From Acidobacteriota bacterium (GTDB taxonomy: Bacteria; Acidobacteriota; Terriglobia; Acidiferrales; UBA7541), in the NCBI GenBank assembly GCA_003154775.1, contig PMES01000112.1, forward strand, positions 9,632-57,389: a DNA stretch of 47,758 nucleotides, written 5' to 3'. Both the position numbers and the translations under genes were made by a program. This document shows, piece by piece, positions 17,870 through 26,356 of the stretch. Every line of letters begins with the position of its first letter. The stretch's first letter is position 1. A model generated the notes under the pieces. That model did not search any database, had not been told where the DNA came from, and saw only the letters and a list, made by a program, of their open reading frames with translations.

Positions 17870-19672
17870 ACTCTGCGCAAACTTGTCCTGAAAATGCGGA
17901 TGGGTGGCCAGTTCGACATATTCGATCTGTTTGGCAAGCGACTCGCCCAGGCGACGCTGAGAGCCGGAAATAAGCATTTGCCTCGCGCCAATTCCCGCGG
18001 CATTGCCAACCTGGCGGAATTTAGCAAGAGGAATTTTGGGAAATAGCCCGATGCGCAACGCGCTCTGCACATCCAGATAGCTGCCAAACGCTCCGGCAAT
18101 GATAAATTCTTCCAGAGCCGATGCGTCCACTCCACCAACTTCGAGAAGAATCTCAATGCCAGCGCGAATCGCGGCCTTGGCAAACTGAATCTCGCTGATA
18201 TCCTGCCGCGTTAAGACGATTTCGCCGCCGCTGCCGGAGTTCTCTGCGCTGACCAGAAGATACTCGCCGCCGCCGCTGTTTTGCCGCACACGTTCCGCCC
18301 CTTTGCGAAGATTCCCGCGCGACTCCAGAACACCGGCATCGAGCAGGGCTGCAATCGCGTCGAGGATTCCGGAGCCACAGATGCCGATGGGAAGGCGCCG
18401 TTCAATCGTGTAGATCTGGATAGCGCCGCGCTCGAAGAGCACGCGTTCAATGGCGCCCGGGGCGGCGCGCATGCCGTGCCCTATATGCGCCCCTTCAAAA
18501 GCAGGTCCCGACGCACACGAGCAAGTCAACAAGCGGCCGTGGACACACAGAGTGATTTCGGTGTTGGTGCCGATGTCGATCGCCAGAAACGGAGGGCCCG
18601 ATTTGCGAGAGCCGGCGCCAATGCCAATAAGCATGGCCACGTGATCTCCGCCCACATAACCGGCGATGTTAGGCGGAGTGTAAATAGCGGCACCGGGGGC
18701 AATCTCCACGCCGAGATCGCGCGCGGCCAGGTGAAGTGGCTCAGTCGTCGCAGGCAGATAGGGTGCCATGCCCAACTGCTGAACAGGCAGACCCGCAAAG
18801 AAATGGTGCATCGCGGTGTTTCCGGCGACGACCATCTCCACGATTTGCACGGGTGAGATGGCGAGATCTATGCAAAGGTTCCGCACCATCTCGTTGAGCG
18901 TCTCGATGACTCTGCGTTGCAACTGCTGCGCGGCCCCGCCAGAATGACTCGCAAAAGAAATGCGACTGATGACGTCCTCGCCGTGGGCAATTTGAGGATT
19001 CATCAATCCGCGTTGGGCGAGCGTTTTGCCTGTCTCCAAATCCACGAGATACGATGCGAGTTTTGTTGTTCCAAGATCAACCGCAAGGCCGAAGATGCGG
19101 GTCTGCTCCGGGAGAATGCTGACAATCGTGAAGGGTGAAGATTCCTTATTAACTGCAAGTCGCAAGTGTCCTGCAAAGCGCTGCGCGGTTTCCGACAACT
19201 GTTCAAAACTTCCCGCGGCCGGTAGTACATCCTGGCCCGCGGCTTCATTGATTGTTTCCCGGAGTTTGCCGGGGAGCGACGCGTCTACTGCAATATCAAA
19301 AGGCACGACCAGCGGGTCCAGCAAAACGCCGAGGTCAAGGCCATCGAGTTGAACGCGCTGAGAGGAAGTGAGAGACTCCAGCGGAATCTCCAGAGTAACG
19401 TGGCTCGTCGGCAGGGCCTGGCATGCAAGCCGGCAACTCCTTTCGAGGAGTTCCTGCCCGAGTTTTTCTCTCTCTTGCAAAGTGGGCGCGGAGAGCGACC
19501 CTGCGGTGAGGCGTACCTTGCATTGGCCACAGGTCCCAACGCCTCCGCAAACCGCCTGCAATTCCACCCCGACGGATTGCGCAGCCGACAGCAGAGTCTC
19601 TCCCGGCGAAATTTCCGCGCGTCGTCCAATGGGTTGCAGTTCGACGACAAAGCTTTGTCTGTGGTAGGCCAT
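17858..19672 (-). CDS. RACo-like corrinoid activation protein (ferredoxin + ASKHA/DUF4445)
   Basis: 604 residues. The N-terminus is a plant-type [2Fe-2S] ferredoxin domain with Cys42, Cys48 and Cys51 (CGGVGTCGQC) and the distal Cys84 (RLACQA). A linker follows, then a middle and a large C-terminal ASKHA ATPase-like domain (FGLAVDLGTTKLASYLVDL, AIDIGTNTEITL, GICGSGILDAIAALL, IIAGAFGSYLD), the COG3894/DUF4445 family. RACo and RamA use ATP and low-potential electrons to reduce Co(II) of inactivated corrinoid proteins back to Co(I). The gene starts eight bases after the stop of the MetH-activation-like gene, so they are surely co-transcribed. The N-terminal 2Fe-2S domain makes it RACo-like rather than RamA-like, whose Fe-S clusters are C-terminal. 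Confidence 0.9.
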   Translation of the reverse strand: MAYHRQSFVVELQPIGRRAEISPGETLLSAAQSVGVELQAVCGGVGTCGQCKVRLTAGSLSAPTLQEREKLGQELLERSCRLACQALPTSHVTLEIPLESLTSSQRVQLDGLDLGVLLDPLVVPFDIAVDASLPGKLRETINEAAGQDVLPAAGSFEQLSETAQRFAGHLRLAVNKESSPFTIVSILPEQTRIFGLAVDLGTTKLASYLVDLETGKTLAQRGLMNPQIAHGEDVISRISFASHSGGAAQQLQRRVIETLNEMVRNLCIDLAISPVQIVEMVVAGNTAMHHFFAGLPVQQLGMAPYLPATTEPLHLAARDLGVEIAPGAAIYTPPNIAGYVGGDHVAMLIGIGAGSRKSGPPFLAIDIGTNTEITLCVHGRLLTCSCASGPAFEGAHIGHGMRAAPGAIERVLFERGAIQIYTIERRLPIGICGSGILDAIAALLDAGVLESRGNLRKGAERVRQNSGGGEYLLVSAENSGSGGEIVLTRQDISEIQFAKAAIRAGIEILLEVGGVDASALEEFIIAGAFGSYLDVQSALRIGLFPKIPLAKFRQVGNAAGIGARQMLISGSQRRLGESLAKQIEYVELATHPHFQDKFAQSLFF

Positions 19673-19680
19673 GGAGCAAT

Positions 19681-20397
19681 TCAGCGGTCAATCGGTTTGT
19701 GGCGGCATTTCGCGGAGACACTGCATTCGTCGCAAAGATGGCCAGCGGGCTGCGCGTGGGTGCCGAACCCCGCGGCCAGGGAAAGCGATTTGCGCGGCAC
19801 CATCAGGAATGAGGGATTGAGAGCAACACCGATCGAATGCGCATCCACAAGAGAGAAGATCTGCGTCTGGCCCTCGGCGAGAGGCCATCCGCGCATGCCG
19901 GGATAGAACTGACTTGTGGCGCGCAAACCCTCCCTCGCAGCCAGTTCAGCAAAAAAACGGCAAGCGGCGTTGGAGAGAGCGCCAATCGCGGCGGTGCCAA
20001 AACCGTCCAGAGCAAACTGCCAGGGCAAATCCACGCGCGACGCCTTGTCCATTTCCTCTTCCAGCTTTTTCCCCAGAGTAGCCACGGCGAGAAAAACTCC
20101 CTGACATCCGGCGAGCTTCCGCGCAATTCCAAACCCATTCAACTCGCTGCCACCTTTCAGCGTCACGCAAGACAGAGAGACTCCACAAATGTCCAGGCGA
20201 CGAAAAGCCACCTGTGGATGAATCAAACGATTGCCTTCGGCAATGGCTCGTTCTGCCAGGACAATGAGTTGAGGCTGGCGGGCGCGGATTTTCTGCGGCT
20301 CCGCCCCCTGGCCTCGCAATACCATGTCCACCGTGATGGCAAGTTGCCAATCGCTGCGGGTCTGCGTGGGTTCGCTCGAGATGAGATTCTGTGTCAT
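19681..20397 (-). CDS. MetH activation-domain-like protein
   Basis: 238 residues related to the vitamin B12-dependent methionine synthase activation region as a free-standing protein. Recognisable parts are GYGxW-type region QFYPGMRGW (163-171), IGVALNPSFLMVPRKSLS (189-206) and a C-terminal Cys cluster (CDECSVSAKC: Cys222, Cys225, Cys231). In MetH this domain binds SAM and helps reductive methylation of cobalamin. Stand-alone versions accompany MttB-type methyltransferases. Here the usual R-x-SPGY motif reads QFYPGM, so the Arg and Tyr that contact SAM in MetH-like proteins appear changed. It lies 30 bases after the MttB stop and eight bases before the RACo-like start. No strong ribosome site precedes the ATG. 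Confidence 0.78.
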   Translation of the reverse strand: MTQNLISSEPTQTRSDWQLAITVDMVLRGQGAEPQKIRARQPQLIVLAERAIAEGNRLIHPQVAFRRLDICGVSLSCVTLKGGSELNGFGIARKLAGCQGVFLAVATLGKKLEEEMDKASRVDLPWQFALDGFGTAAIGALSNAACRFFAELAAREGLRATSQFYPGMRGWPLAEGQTQIFSLVDAHSIGVALNPSFLMVPRKSLSLAAGFGTHAQPAGHLCDECSVSAKCRHKPIDR

Positions 20398-20427
20398 GCG
20401 ACAAGCGCTCGATTCATCTCTTCGTCA

Positions 20428-21876
20428 TCAGATTCCTGGCAGATGCGCCATGCCGGTGCGTTTTGCGTGTTCGGTAACGATGGCGCGTAAATTGTTTTCC
20501 ACGTGGGGCGAGATTGCAGGGCGTTTGTAGGCCGCCAGGAGTTCTTTCACCCGGTCGCGGGCACGCGCAAAGGCATCCCGTTTTCCCGATTGTTCCCAGG
20601 AATGAAGCGAGCCGCGGTCAATCACTTTTGAGGGGAGATGCTGCTCCATCCGAAAATACTTCCGCGTTTCCGGGATTTTCAGGAAATCGCCTTGCGCGCC
20701 GGCCTTTGCGAACATTTCGAGGGCCAGCGATTCTGTTCGTGGCTGGACGCCTTGCAGAAGGCGCTGCGCCATGGCAATGGACTCCGCATCCAGCACAAGT
20801 TTCTCCGCACTGTGGCATGCCAGCGAATCCAGCATGCCTGCCCCAGAGATCATGTTAATCCCGCCGAGGGCGCCCAGGATCGCGGCAACGCCACTCTCCT
20901 GGCCCGCTTGCGCATCCAGCCATTTTGCGTCGCTGCCAATCAAGTAGCCGTGCGTGGGCAGTCCAAACGACTTCGCCACTTGCGCGGAAGCGATATTTAA
21001 CATCGCGGTTTCGACAGCGCCCATCGGGGTGATGCCACTGCGCATGTCAAAGATGGCGGGTGCACCACCCCAAACCACGGGCGCGCCGGGTTGGGCCAAC
21101 TGATGAATGGTGATGCCGCTGATACATTCGGCGGCATGTTGGACGACGGTACCAGCGAGGGTTGCGGGGGCAGCCGCGCCAGACAGCGGCATCGCGACGA
21201 TCTCCGCGGGAACCCAGGCACGCGCGAGATCAATCAGATTCTGGGCAGCGAATTCCGACATATGCAGCGGCGGCGAAGGACACACATCAAAAATCGCGCG
21301 GGGCTTCTCCCGGAGAGCGGCGGGGCTGCCGCTGTCCGCCACAAGCAGGTCGATCATGGCGGGCGCGCTATGCGGAGAAAATGCTCCGGTCACGATGGGC
21401 TTGTTCGAATACCAGAGCACCAGGAACAACCGGTACAAGTCGCCGATCTCTTTGGCGGCATCGTTGCAAACCACGGCGGTGGATTGCGCGGCGTACTGCG
21501 GCAACATCTCCGCAACCTGCACCAAGCGCACTAAATCGGCGGACTGGGTCAGGCGGTGTTCGAGAGTTTCCGGGTCCAGGATGTGCACGCAAGAGGAGCC
21601 CGGGTCGAATTGCACATTATCGCCACCGTATTTCACGACGGGTTCGCCCGCGCGATTGTGCAGTTGGAATTCTCGCGGGACGCTCTCGATGGTCCTGCGG
21701 GCCAACGATTCCGGAATGTGGGCTACCCCGTTTTCCACCCGCGCTCCCGCGGAGGCGAGCAGATCGCTCGCCTCGGGGCCCTGCACGGTCACGCCGCGTT
21801 GAAAGATGAGAGCGAAGGCTTCTGACAGGATTCGCTCGAGAAGTTCCGCATCCAGTAATCGTAGGTTCGGCTGCAT
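20428..21876 (-). CDS. MttB-family methyltransferase, non-pyrrolysine type
   Basis: 482 residues from the ATG at 21876, close to the family length. Longer in-frame starts overlap the corrinoid gene and add a basic, unrelated leader. The whole barrel is read without any in-frame amber codon, so this is a non-pyrrolysine member like glycine betaine methyltransferase MtgB. Segments typical of the family include VKYGGDNVQFDPGSSCVHIL, FDVCPSPPLHMSE, MPLSGAAAPATLAGTVVQ, and SAQVAKSFGLPTHGYLIGSD. Such enzymes move a methyl group from a quaternary amine (glycine betaine, proline betaine, carnitine and similar) to Co(I) of a partner corrinoid protein. That partner is encoded 22 bases upstream. The methylated substrate cannot be named from sequence. 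Confidence 0.9.
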   Translation of the reverse strand: MQPNLRLLDAELLERILSEAFALIFQRGVTVQGPEASDLLASAGARVENGVAHIPESLARRTIESVPREFQLHNRAGEPVVKYGGDNVQFDPGSSCVHILDPETLEHRLTQSADLVRLVQVAEMLPQYAAQSTAVVCNDAAKEIGDLYRLFLVLWYSNKPIVTGAFSPHSAPAMIDLLVADSGSPAALREKPRAIFDVCPSPPLHMSEFAAQNLIDLARAWVPAEIVAMPLSGAAAPATLAGTVVQHAAECISGITIHQLAQPGAPVVWGGAPAIFDMRSGITPMGAVETAMLNIASAQVAKSFGLPTHGYLIGSDAKWLDAQAGQESGVAAILGALGGINMISGAGMLDSLACHSAEKLVLDAESIAMAQRLLQGVQPRTESLALEMFAKAGAQGDFLKIPETRKYFRMEQHLPSKVIDRGSLHSWEQSGKRDAFARARDRVKELLAAYKRPAISPHVENNLRAIVTEHAKRTGMAHLPGI

Positions 21877-21898
21877 TTGCAATCGGCCCGGTTGATTC

Positions 21899-22567
21899 TT
21901 ATCTGACAGGCATCTCCCGCTGCTTTTTGAGCAGGCTCTTGGCCAGCGCCACGGACGCGAACGCATCTTTTCCATAACCATCCGCGCCGATCTCGTCGGC
22001 CCAACTCTGAGTGACTGGAGCGCCGCCCACAATGATCTTTACGCGTGGACGAAGACCGTGCCGCTCCAATGCTTCGACAACATCCTTCTGCCCCGTCATC
22101 GTCGTGGTCAACAGAGCAGAGACGCCGATGAGGTCGGCGTTCAGTTCCTTGGCTTTGAGGGCAAACGACTCAAAGGGAACGTCGACGCCAAGATCGAACA
22201 CTTCAAATCCATTCGCCGAAAGCATCGTTCCGACGAGGGTTTTCCCAATTTCGTGAATATCCCCCTTCACCGTTCCCAGCACAACTTTCCCAAGCGATTC
22301 GCGCGCCGCGCCCGCCTTCTGAATCTCCGGCTCCAGGGCGGAGGTCGCCGCTTTCATGGCTTCTCCGGCGAGCACCAGGTCAGGAAGAAACATCTCGCCT
22401 GCTTCGAACTGCTGCCCTACGGCGTTCAATCCGGGAACGAAGCCATGATGAATGGCATCGAGCGGAGGGATGCCTTGGGCGATTGCCTTGAAACTGAGTT
22501 CCCTGGCGTGGTCAGGATCGCCATCGATGATGGCCTGCTTCATTTCCTGGAAGAGTTGATCCTGCAT
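21899..22567 (-). CDS. Methyltransferase corrinoid (B12-binding) protein, MttC/MtgC-like
   Basis: 222 residues from the ATG at 22567, chosen for GAGG five bases upstream and for matching the length of MtbC/MttC proteins. The helical cap domain spans about 1-90. The Rossmann B12-binding domain has DxHxxG as GDIHEIG (Asp103, His105, Gly108), the Ser of VSALLTTTM (Ser150) and IIVGGAPV (178-185), all cobalamin-binding hallmarks; His105 should be the lower cobalt ligand. It carries the methyl group between the MttB enzyme and an acceptor enzyme. First gene of a minus-strand operon with MttB, the MetH-activation-like protein and the RACo-like protein. I found no cobalamin riboswitch before it. Confidence 0.93.
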   Translation of the reverse strand: MQDQLFQEMKQAIIDGDPDHARELSFKAIAQGIPPLDAIHHGFVPGLNAVGQQFEAGEMFLPDLVLAGEAMKAATSALEPEIQKAGAARESLGKVVLGTVKGDIHEIGKTLVGTMLSANGFEVFDLGVDVPFESFALKAKELNADLIGVSALLTTTMTGQKDVVEALERHGLRPRVKIIVGGAPVTQSWADEIGADGYGKDAFASVALAKSLLKKQREMPVR

Positions 22568-22873
22568 GAAGACCTCGCGTCGTCCGGGAATGAGCCGCGG
22601 GGCGTGGCAAATTCCAGACGGGTTCGACACAGACTTGGGCTGTTGTTGATGTGCGGTGGAAGAGAACTCTGTCTCTCCTCCCCATTCGGGCCGCGCAGTG
22701 CGTGGAAACAAGAGACCCGGGAGCGTGTGTCAATGATAAGTGTGGCGCGTGCTTGTGTCCATATGCCGGAGCATCGGCAACCTTCGCGATCATCCCGCAA
22801 ATGACTGAGCTCGAGTCTCAGGTCCGGAGAGCTTTCGGAATACCTCTCCGCCGCCTCGCGTGGATGCGATCTT
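22568..22873. other. Upstream region of the corrinoid operon
   Basis: About 306 bases. A perfect TTGACA on the minus strand (22733-22728) could be a -35 box, but no good -10 lies at the right distance. I looked for B12-box-like sequence and saw none that convinces. No gene recognised. Confidence 0.35.
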
Positions 22874-24376
22874 TCAATGCGCCAGCCACTGGTAACTCAC
22901 AAAGGCCAGCTTTTTGCTGTCTGGCGACCACGAAGGCACATTGATCGTTCCCTGCCCTCCAAAAAGTTTCGCCAGCACGCTGATCTTTCTGTCCGGCAGG
23001 GACATCAGCCGCAACATCACGTCCTTGTCTTCCGGGTGGCCCTTCACGCTGGCGTCATAGGAGAGAAACACCATCCATTTTCCGTCCGGCGAGATGTGCG
23101 GAAACCAATTATTGTATTCATCGGACGTAATTTGCTCCTGCTCGGCGCCGTCGGCGTGCATCCGCCAGATCTGCATCCTGCCTGTCCGCTCGGAATTGAA
23201 GTAGATGTACTTTCCGTCGGGGGAGTAATCCGGCCCGTCGTCGAGACCTGGTGCCGTGGTCAGCCGCTTTTCCTCGCCGCCGGTTACGGGAATCGTATAA
23301 ATGTCGAAATTACCGTTGCGCTCGCCGACAAACGCGAGAGTCTGGCCATCGGGCGACCATCCGTGCCAGTAGGAGGGAGAATTTTGCGTCAGCCGCTTCG
23401 GCGCGCCACCGCCGATCGGGAGGACATAGACCAGCGAGCGGTGCCCTTCCTGGGATTGATCGCTGACAGCCAACAAACGGCCGTCCGGCGAAATGCCGTG
23501 GTCGTTATTGCAGCGGTTGGCAAAGCCCGTGTCGATCGTTTCGGGCGTGCCGCCGGCGACGGCAATTCTTTCGATATGCCCATTGCGGTTGAAGAACAAA
23601 GAAGCGGCGTCGCGCGACCAGTTCGGCGCCTCAAAACGCCCCGGGGCAACGTAAACGACGCGGCGATCCGTCGAATCAATCGCGATGGTCTCCAGCGAAC
23701 TGTAAAGAACGGGCTGGCCGGACATCGCTGCCGGCGTCTGCAACGCAACATTCGTAAAGACAGCCTTTTCCACGAGGTCCTTTTCGTGCGAGCACACGCC
23801 GATGCCCACGTAGTAGGTGCCGTGGATCGGAACGCGGATCGATCCACCTGCAACCTGCACAGTTTCGCTGCCTTTTCCGAGCAGCATGTAAACGTAGTCG
23901 CCGTGTTTTTCCAGTTGCAGCTGCGGCGGCGCGGAAAGATTCGCCTGGATTTCGTGCGTAGTGGCTCCTTTCTCATCCCGATACTGCAATGACGTTAGAC
24001 CTTCTCCGTGCAAGGCCACGTCGGCATACGCCGAATCGGCGTCGAGCGTTTGCCGGATCATCAGCACGGCCTTTCGATGGGGATTCTTGCCTTGGCCCAG
24101 GAAGTTCACGTCCGCCGCCAGCGAAACATCCCCAGAGACTTTCTTCCACACGAAATGGAAAGCATCAGCGGCAAACCACATATTTTCGCCGCTGCCGGCA
24201 ATGGTAAAGCTTTGCTTTCCGGCGTCGTAATCCGCCGAGCCCGCATGGAGAACCGTGCCTACGTCTCCTTGCCCTTCGAATATTCCAATGGACTCAGCTC
24301 CCGGTCTTGCGTCGAGTTCCGCCCTCACGCCCAAGAGGAGCAGCACGCTCGCCATCAACAAAAATAGTCGCGACAT
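22874..24376 (-). CDS. Secreted PD40/TolB-like beta-propeller protein
   Basis: 500 residues from the ATG at 24376, with GGAGG five bases upstream; the listed GTG further up is part of that ribosome site. A signal peptide ([19 protein letters not shown]) is followed by a jelly-roll DUF1349-like domain (about 25-210: [38 protein letters not shown]). The rest is a six-bladed propeller made of PD40/WD40-like repeats with the signature SPDG(K/R/Q) ([57 protein letters not shown]). Such proteins bind ligands or saccharides in the periplasm; many lie beside polysaccharide-use genes, and a broken GH28-like gene is its neighbour here. Function not assigned. Confidence 0.85.
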   Translation of the reverse strand: MSRLFLLMASVLLLLGVRAELDARPGAESIGIFEGQGDVGTVLHAGSADYDAGKQSFTIAGSGENMWFAADAFHFVWKKVSGDVSLAADVNFLGQGKNPHRKAVLMIRQTLDADSAYADVALHGEGLTSLQYRDEKGATTHEIQANLSAPPQLQLEKHGDYVYMLLGKGSETVQVAGGSIRVPIHGTYYVGIGVCSHEKDLVEKAVFTNVALQTPAAMSGQPVLYSSLETIAIDSTDRRVVYVAPGRFEAPNWSRDAASLFFNRNGHIERIAVAGGTPETIDTGFANRCNNDHGISPDGRLLAVSDQSQEGHRSLVYVLPIGGGAPKRLTQNSPSYWHGWSPDGQTLAFVGERNGNFDIYTIPVTGGEEKRLTTAPGLDDGPDYSPDGKYIYFNSERTGRMQIWRMHADGAEQEQITSDEYNNWFPHISPDGKWMVFLSYDASVKGHPEDKDVMLRLMSLPDRKISVLAKLFGGQGTINVPSWSPDSKKLAFVSYQWLAH

Positions 24377-24397
24377 TTTAGCCTCCACTTCACGATC

Positions 24398-24798
24398 TCA
24401 TTGCACCTTCGTTTCGTCCAGCTTCCGCGATCGCTCCGTAGCGCTCAGGAAAGCCCACCCATCGGGTAACCCCGCGCTCCACATCTCTCCTTTCACAGGG
24501 GTGATGGGTTTGCCGTCTATCAGCTCTGGACACTGCAGAGAAATTGTCGAGGCCACGCAGGTCAGAGTCCCTTTGCTTACGGGAAGACTACGCGGCCACC
24601 GCCTGCCGCATTGGCCGCGCGGATTGTCTTAGTGATAGCTTCCGTGTCCAGCGTTTTCCCATCTCCGGTCGCACCAAAACCCTTCACATCAAAATCCCGT
24701 TGAACGGCTGGGGCCGCGGTGACGAAACCAGGATGGCTGCAGAGCTCAATTGCCAACAGCAATGCCACCGCGGCAAATCGCTCCATCTTGAGTTTCAT
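24398..24798 (-). pseudogene. Broken GH28-like (polygalacturonase) gene
   Basis: From ATG 24798 (AGAGGA upstream) the frame gives 73 residues: a signal peptide and then DFDVKGFGATGDGKTLDTEA and AANAAGGGRVVFP, the standard N-terminal strand of GH28/pectate-lyase beta-helix proteins, then a stop at 24577. A shifted frame continues to 24398 with coherent coding (GKPITPVKGEMWSAGLPDGW, FLSATERSRKLDETKVQ). That looks like the C-terminal end of a protein. Several hundred residues of helix are missing, so I infer a large internal deletion with frame loss. It lies on the same strand as the propeller gene and is divergent from the LacI regulator. Confidence 0.65.
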
Positions 24799-25261
24799 GC
24801 GCTTCCTCTCCCCTATTTCCGGCCATCGGGCGTGCTCCGGCAGTGCCGGTGGCACGCACCAAGTCCATATTTTTCTGGAGGTTTCGACGGGTCATGGCTA
24901 CCCGGGGGCGATTATATTCCACACTTGCTGCGATTCATCTAAAATATCGTTTGTCGTTCGGGCGGGTCTGGCCAGCCGCAAGAGACGCCCGGCGACGCGG
25001 TGTCAAGTTCTGTCACTTTGCGGGGAAGTTCGCAACTTCGCACCGGAGTCGATGTGGCGTTCCGTTCAGCAGATCAGGTCCGTTAGAACAACCACCCGCA
25101 GCCTTCTCGCGCGTGCCTCCCATCACATCCTTATTTATCAGGATTGGACTACAATACAGGGACATTGAGGGTGTCGGCTCGTTGGGGCGGCGAGTCTGTG
25201 CGGTTTGCTAGTTGGCCCGGTTCTTCGAGGAGACCCCTCAAGTGAGGGTCTGAACCAAATA
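24799..25261. promoter_or_regulatory. Divergent control region before the LacI gene
   Basis: About 460 bases without a gene. Two dyads may be operators: GAAGTT-CGC-AACTTC at 25025-25039 (perfect six-base arms) and AGACCCCTCA / TGAGGGTCT at 25231-25251 (nine paired bases with one bulge), the latter just upstream of the LacI start and able to form a hairpin in its leader. LacI regulators commonly control their own divergent promoter. Confidence 0.4.
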
Positions 25262-26302
25262 ATGAAAGCGACGAAATCATCCCGCATCCGAAAATCTGGT
25301 GCCGTTACACTCCGAGCTGTTGCGGAACATCTGGGCCTGACAGCCGGCACGGTCTCCGCGGTATTGAACGATTCACCGGCGGCGCGTTCCATTCCGGCAC
25401 GTACCCGGGAGCGCGTCCTCGAGGCCGCACGTGAGCTAAACTACCGCCCCAATTTCTTCGCACGGTCGCTGCGTGTAAAGCGCAGCCTTACCGTGGGTGT
25501 CATCGCCGAGGAGATTGGGGACGCTTACGGCAGCCTGGTCTGCAGTGGTATCGAAGCCTGTCTCCGGGAGCACAATTACTTCTTCCTGACCGTCGCCCAT
25601 CGCCACGACCCGAAGCTCTTGCGGACGTACTCGCAGATGTTGCAGTCTCGCGGCGTCGAGGGAATCATCACCATTGATACGTCGATTGACGAACAGCCGC
25701 TGCTGCCCACCGTCGCTGTTGCCGGCCATCAAAAAGTGGAAAACGTCACCAACATAATTCTGGATCACCGCCGCGCTGCCGAGCTGGCCCTTGGCCATTT
25801 GAAACAACTGGGCCATCAGAACATTGCCTTTATGCGCGGCAATCCGGAGAGCTCGGACGCCGTGTCGCGCTGGGATGCCATTCAGGAAGTTACGCGCGAA
25901 TTTGGCATTCGGATCCGGCCCGAACTTATCGTCCAGTTGGAGGGCATGGAATCAGCTGCGAAGCTGGGCTATCCGTCAGGCAAGGTGCTTCTCGCGCGGA
26001 ATGTCCCCTTCACCGCGCTTTTCGCCTACAACGATATTTCCGCGATCGGGGCTATGCGGGATTTTCAGCAAGCCGGGCTGCGTGTTCCGCAAGATGTCTC
26101 GGTCGTCGGATTCGATGACATCACTCTGGCGGCGTATTCCATTCCGCCGATTACCACGGTGCGGCAGCCGCTTCTGAAAATGGGACGCATTGCCGCGCAG
26201 ACGTTGGTCGACCGCATCGAGGACCGTGCCCCGTTCCTCCCGGAGATTGCCGTTGAACCGGAGTTGGTCGTCCGCGCCTCCAGCGGGCCGCCGCGCGCGT
26301 AA
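25262..26302 (+). CDS. LacI-family transcriptional regulator
   Basis: 346 residues from the ATG at 25262. A typical LacI head-piece lies at 15-36 (VTLRAVAEHLGLTAGTVSAV), with hinge RTRERVLEAARELNYRPNFF. The periplasmic-binding-protein-like effector domain follows (LTVGVIAEEIGDAYGSLVCS, AFMRGNPESSDAVSRWDA, ALFAYNDISAIGAMRDFQ, VSVVGFDDITLAAYSIPP). It should be a dimeric repressor responding to a sugar or sugar derivative. Neighbours suggest targets: the divergent broken GH28-like gene and the propeller gene, and the convergent FucP-type transporter. A longer in-frame start at 25205 would overlap the inverted repeat and has no ribosome site. Confidence 0.92.
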   Translation: MKATKSSRIRKSGAVTLRAVAEHLGLTAGTVSAVLNDSPAARSIPARTRERVLEAARELNYRPNFFARSLRVKRSLTVGVIAEEIGDAYGSLVCSGIEACLREHNYFFLTVAHRHDPKLLRTYSQMLQSRGVEGIITIDTSIDEQPLLPTVAVAGHQKVENVTNIILDHRRAAELALGHLKQLGHQNIAFMRGNPESSDAVSRWDAIQEVTREFGIRIRPELIVQLEGMESAAKLGYPSGKVLLARNVPFTALFAYNDISAIGAMRDFQQAGLRVPQDVSVVGFDDITLAAYSIPPITTVRQPLLKMGRIAAQTLVDRIEDRAPFLPEIAVEPELVVRASSGPPRA

Positions 26303-26356
26303 CGTCAGCCGCGCACTGGCTTTTCCGAAGTGCTCCGCATAGGTGTTTAAGTGTGG

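Noticed and set aside
20428-21876. Pyrrolysine (amber) readthrough in MttB
   Set aside because: The reading frame covers the whole family length with no in-frame TAG, so nothing requires pyrrolysine.
20428-22032. Longer MttB start at 22032
   Set aside because: The extra residues are Arg/Ser-rich, unrelated to the family, and lie in the corrinoid protein gene in another frame; 21876 gives the family length.
22568-22873. Cobalamin riboswitch before the corrinoid operon
   Set aside because: No convincing B12 box or conserved core was seen in either strand.
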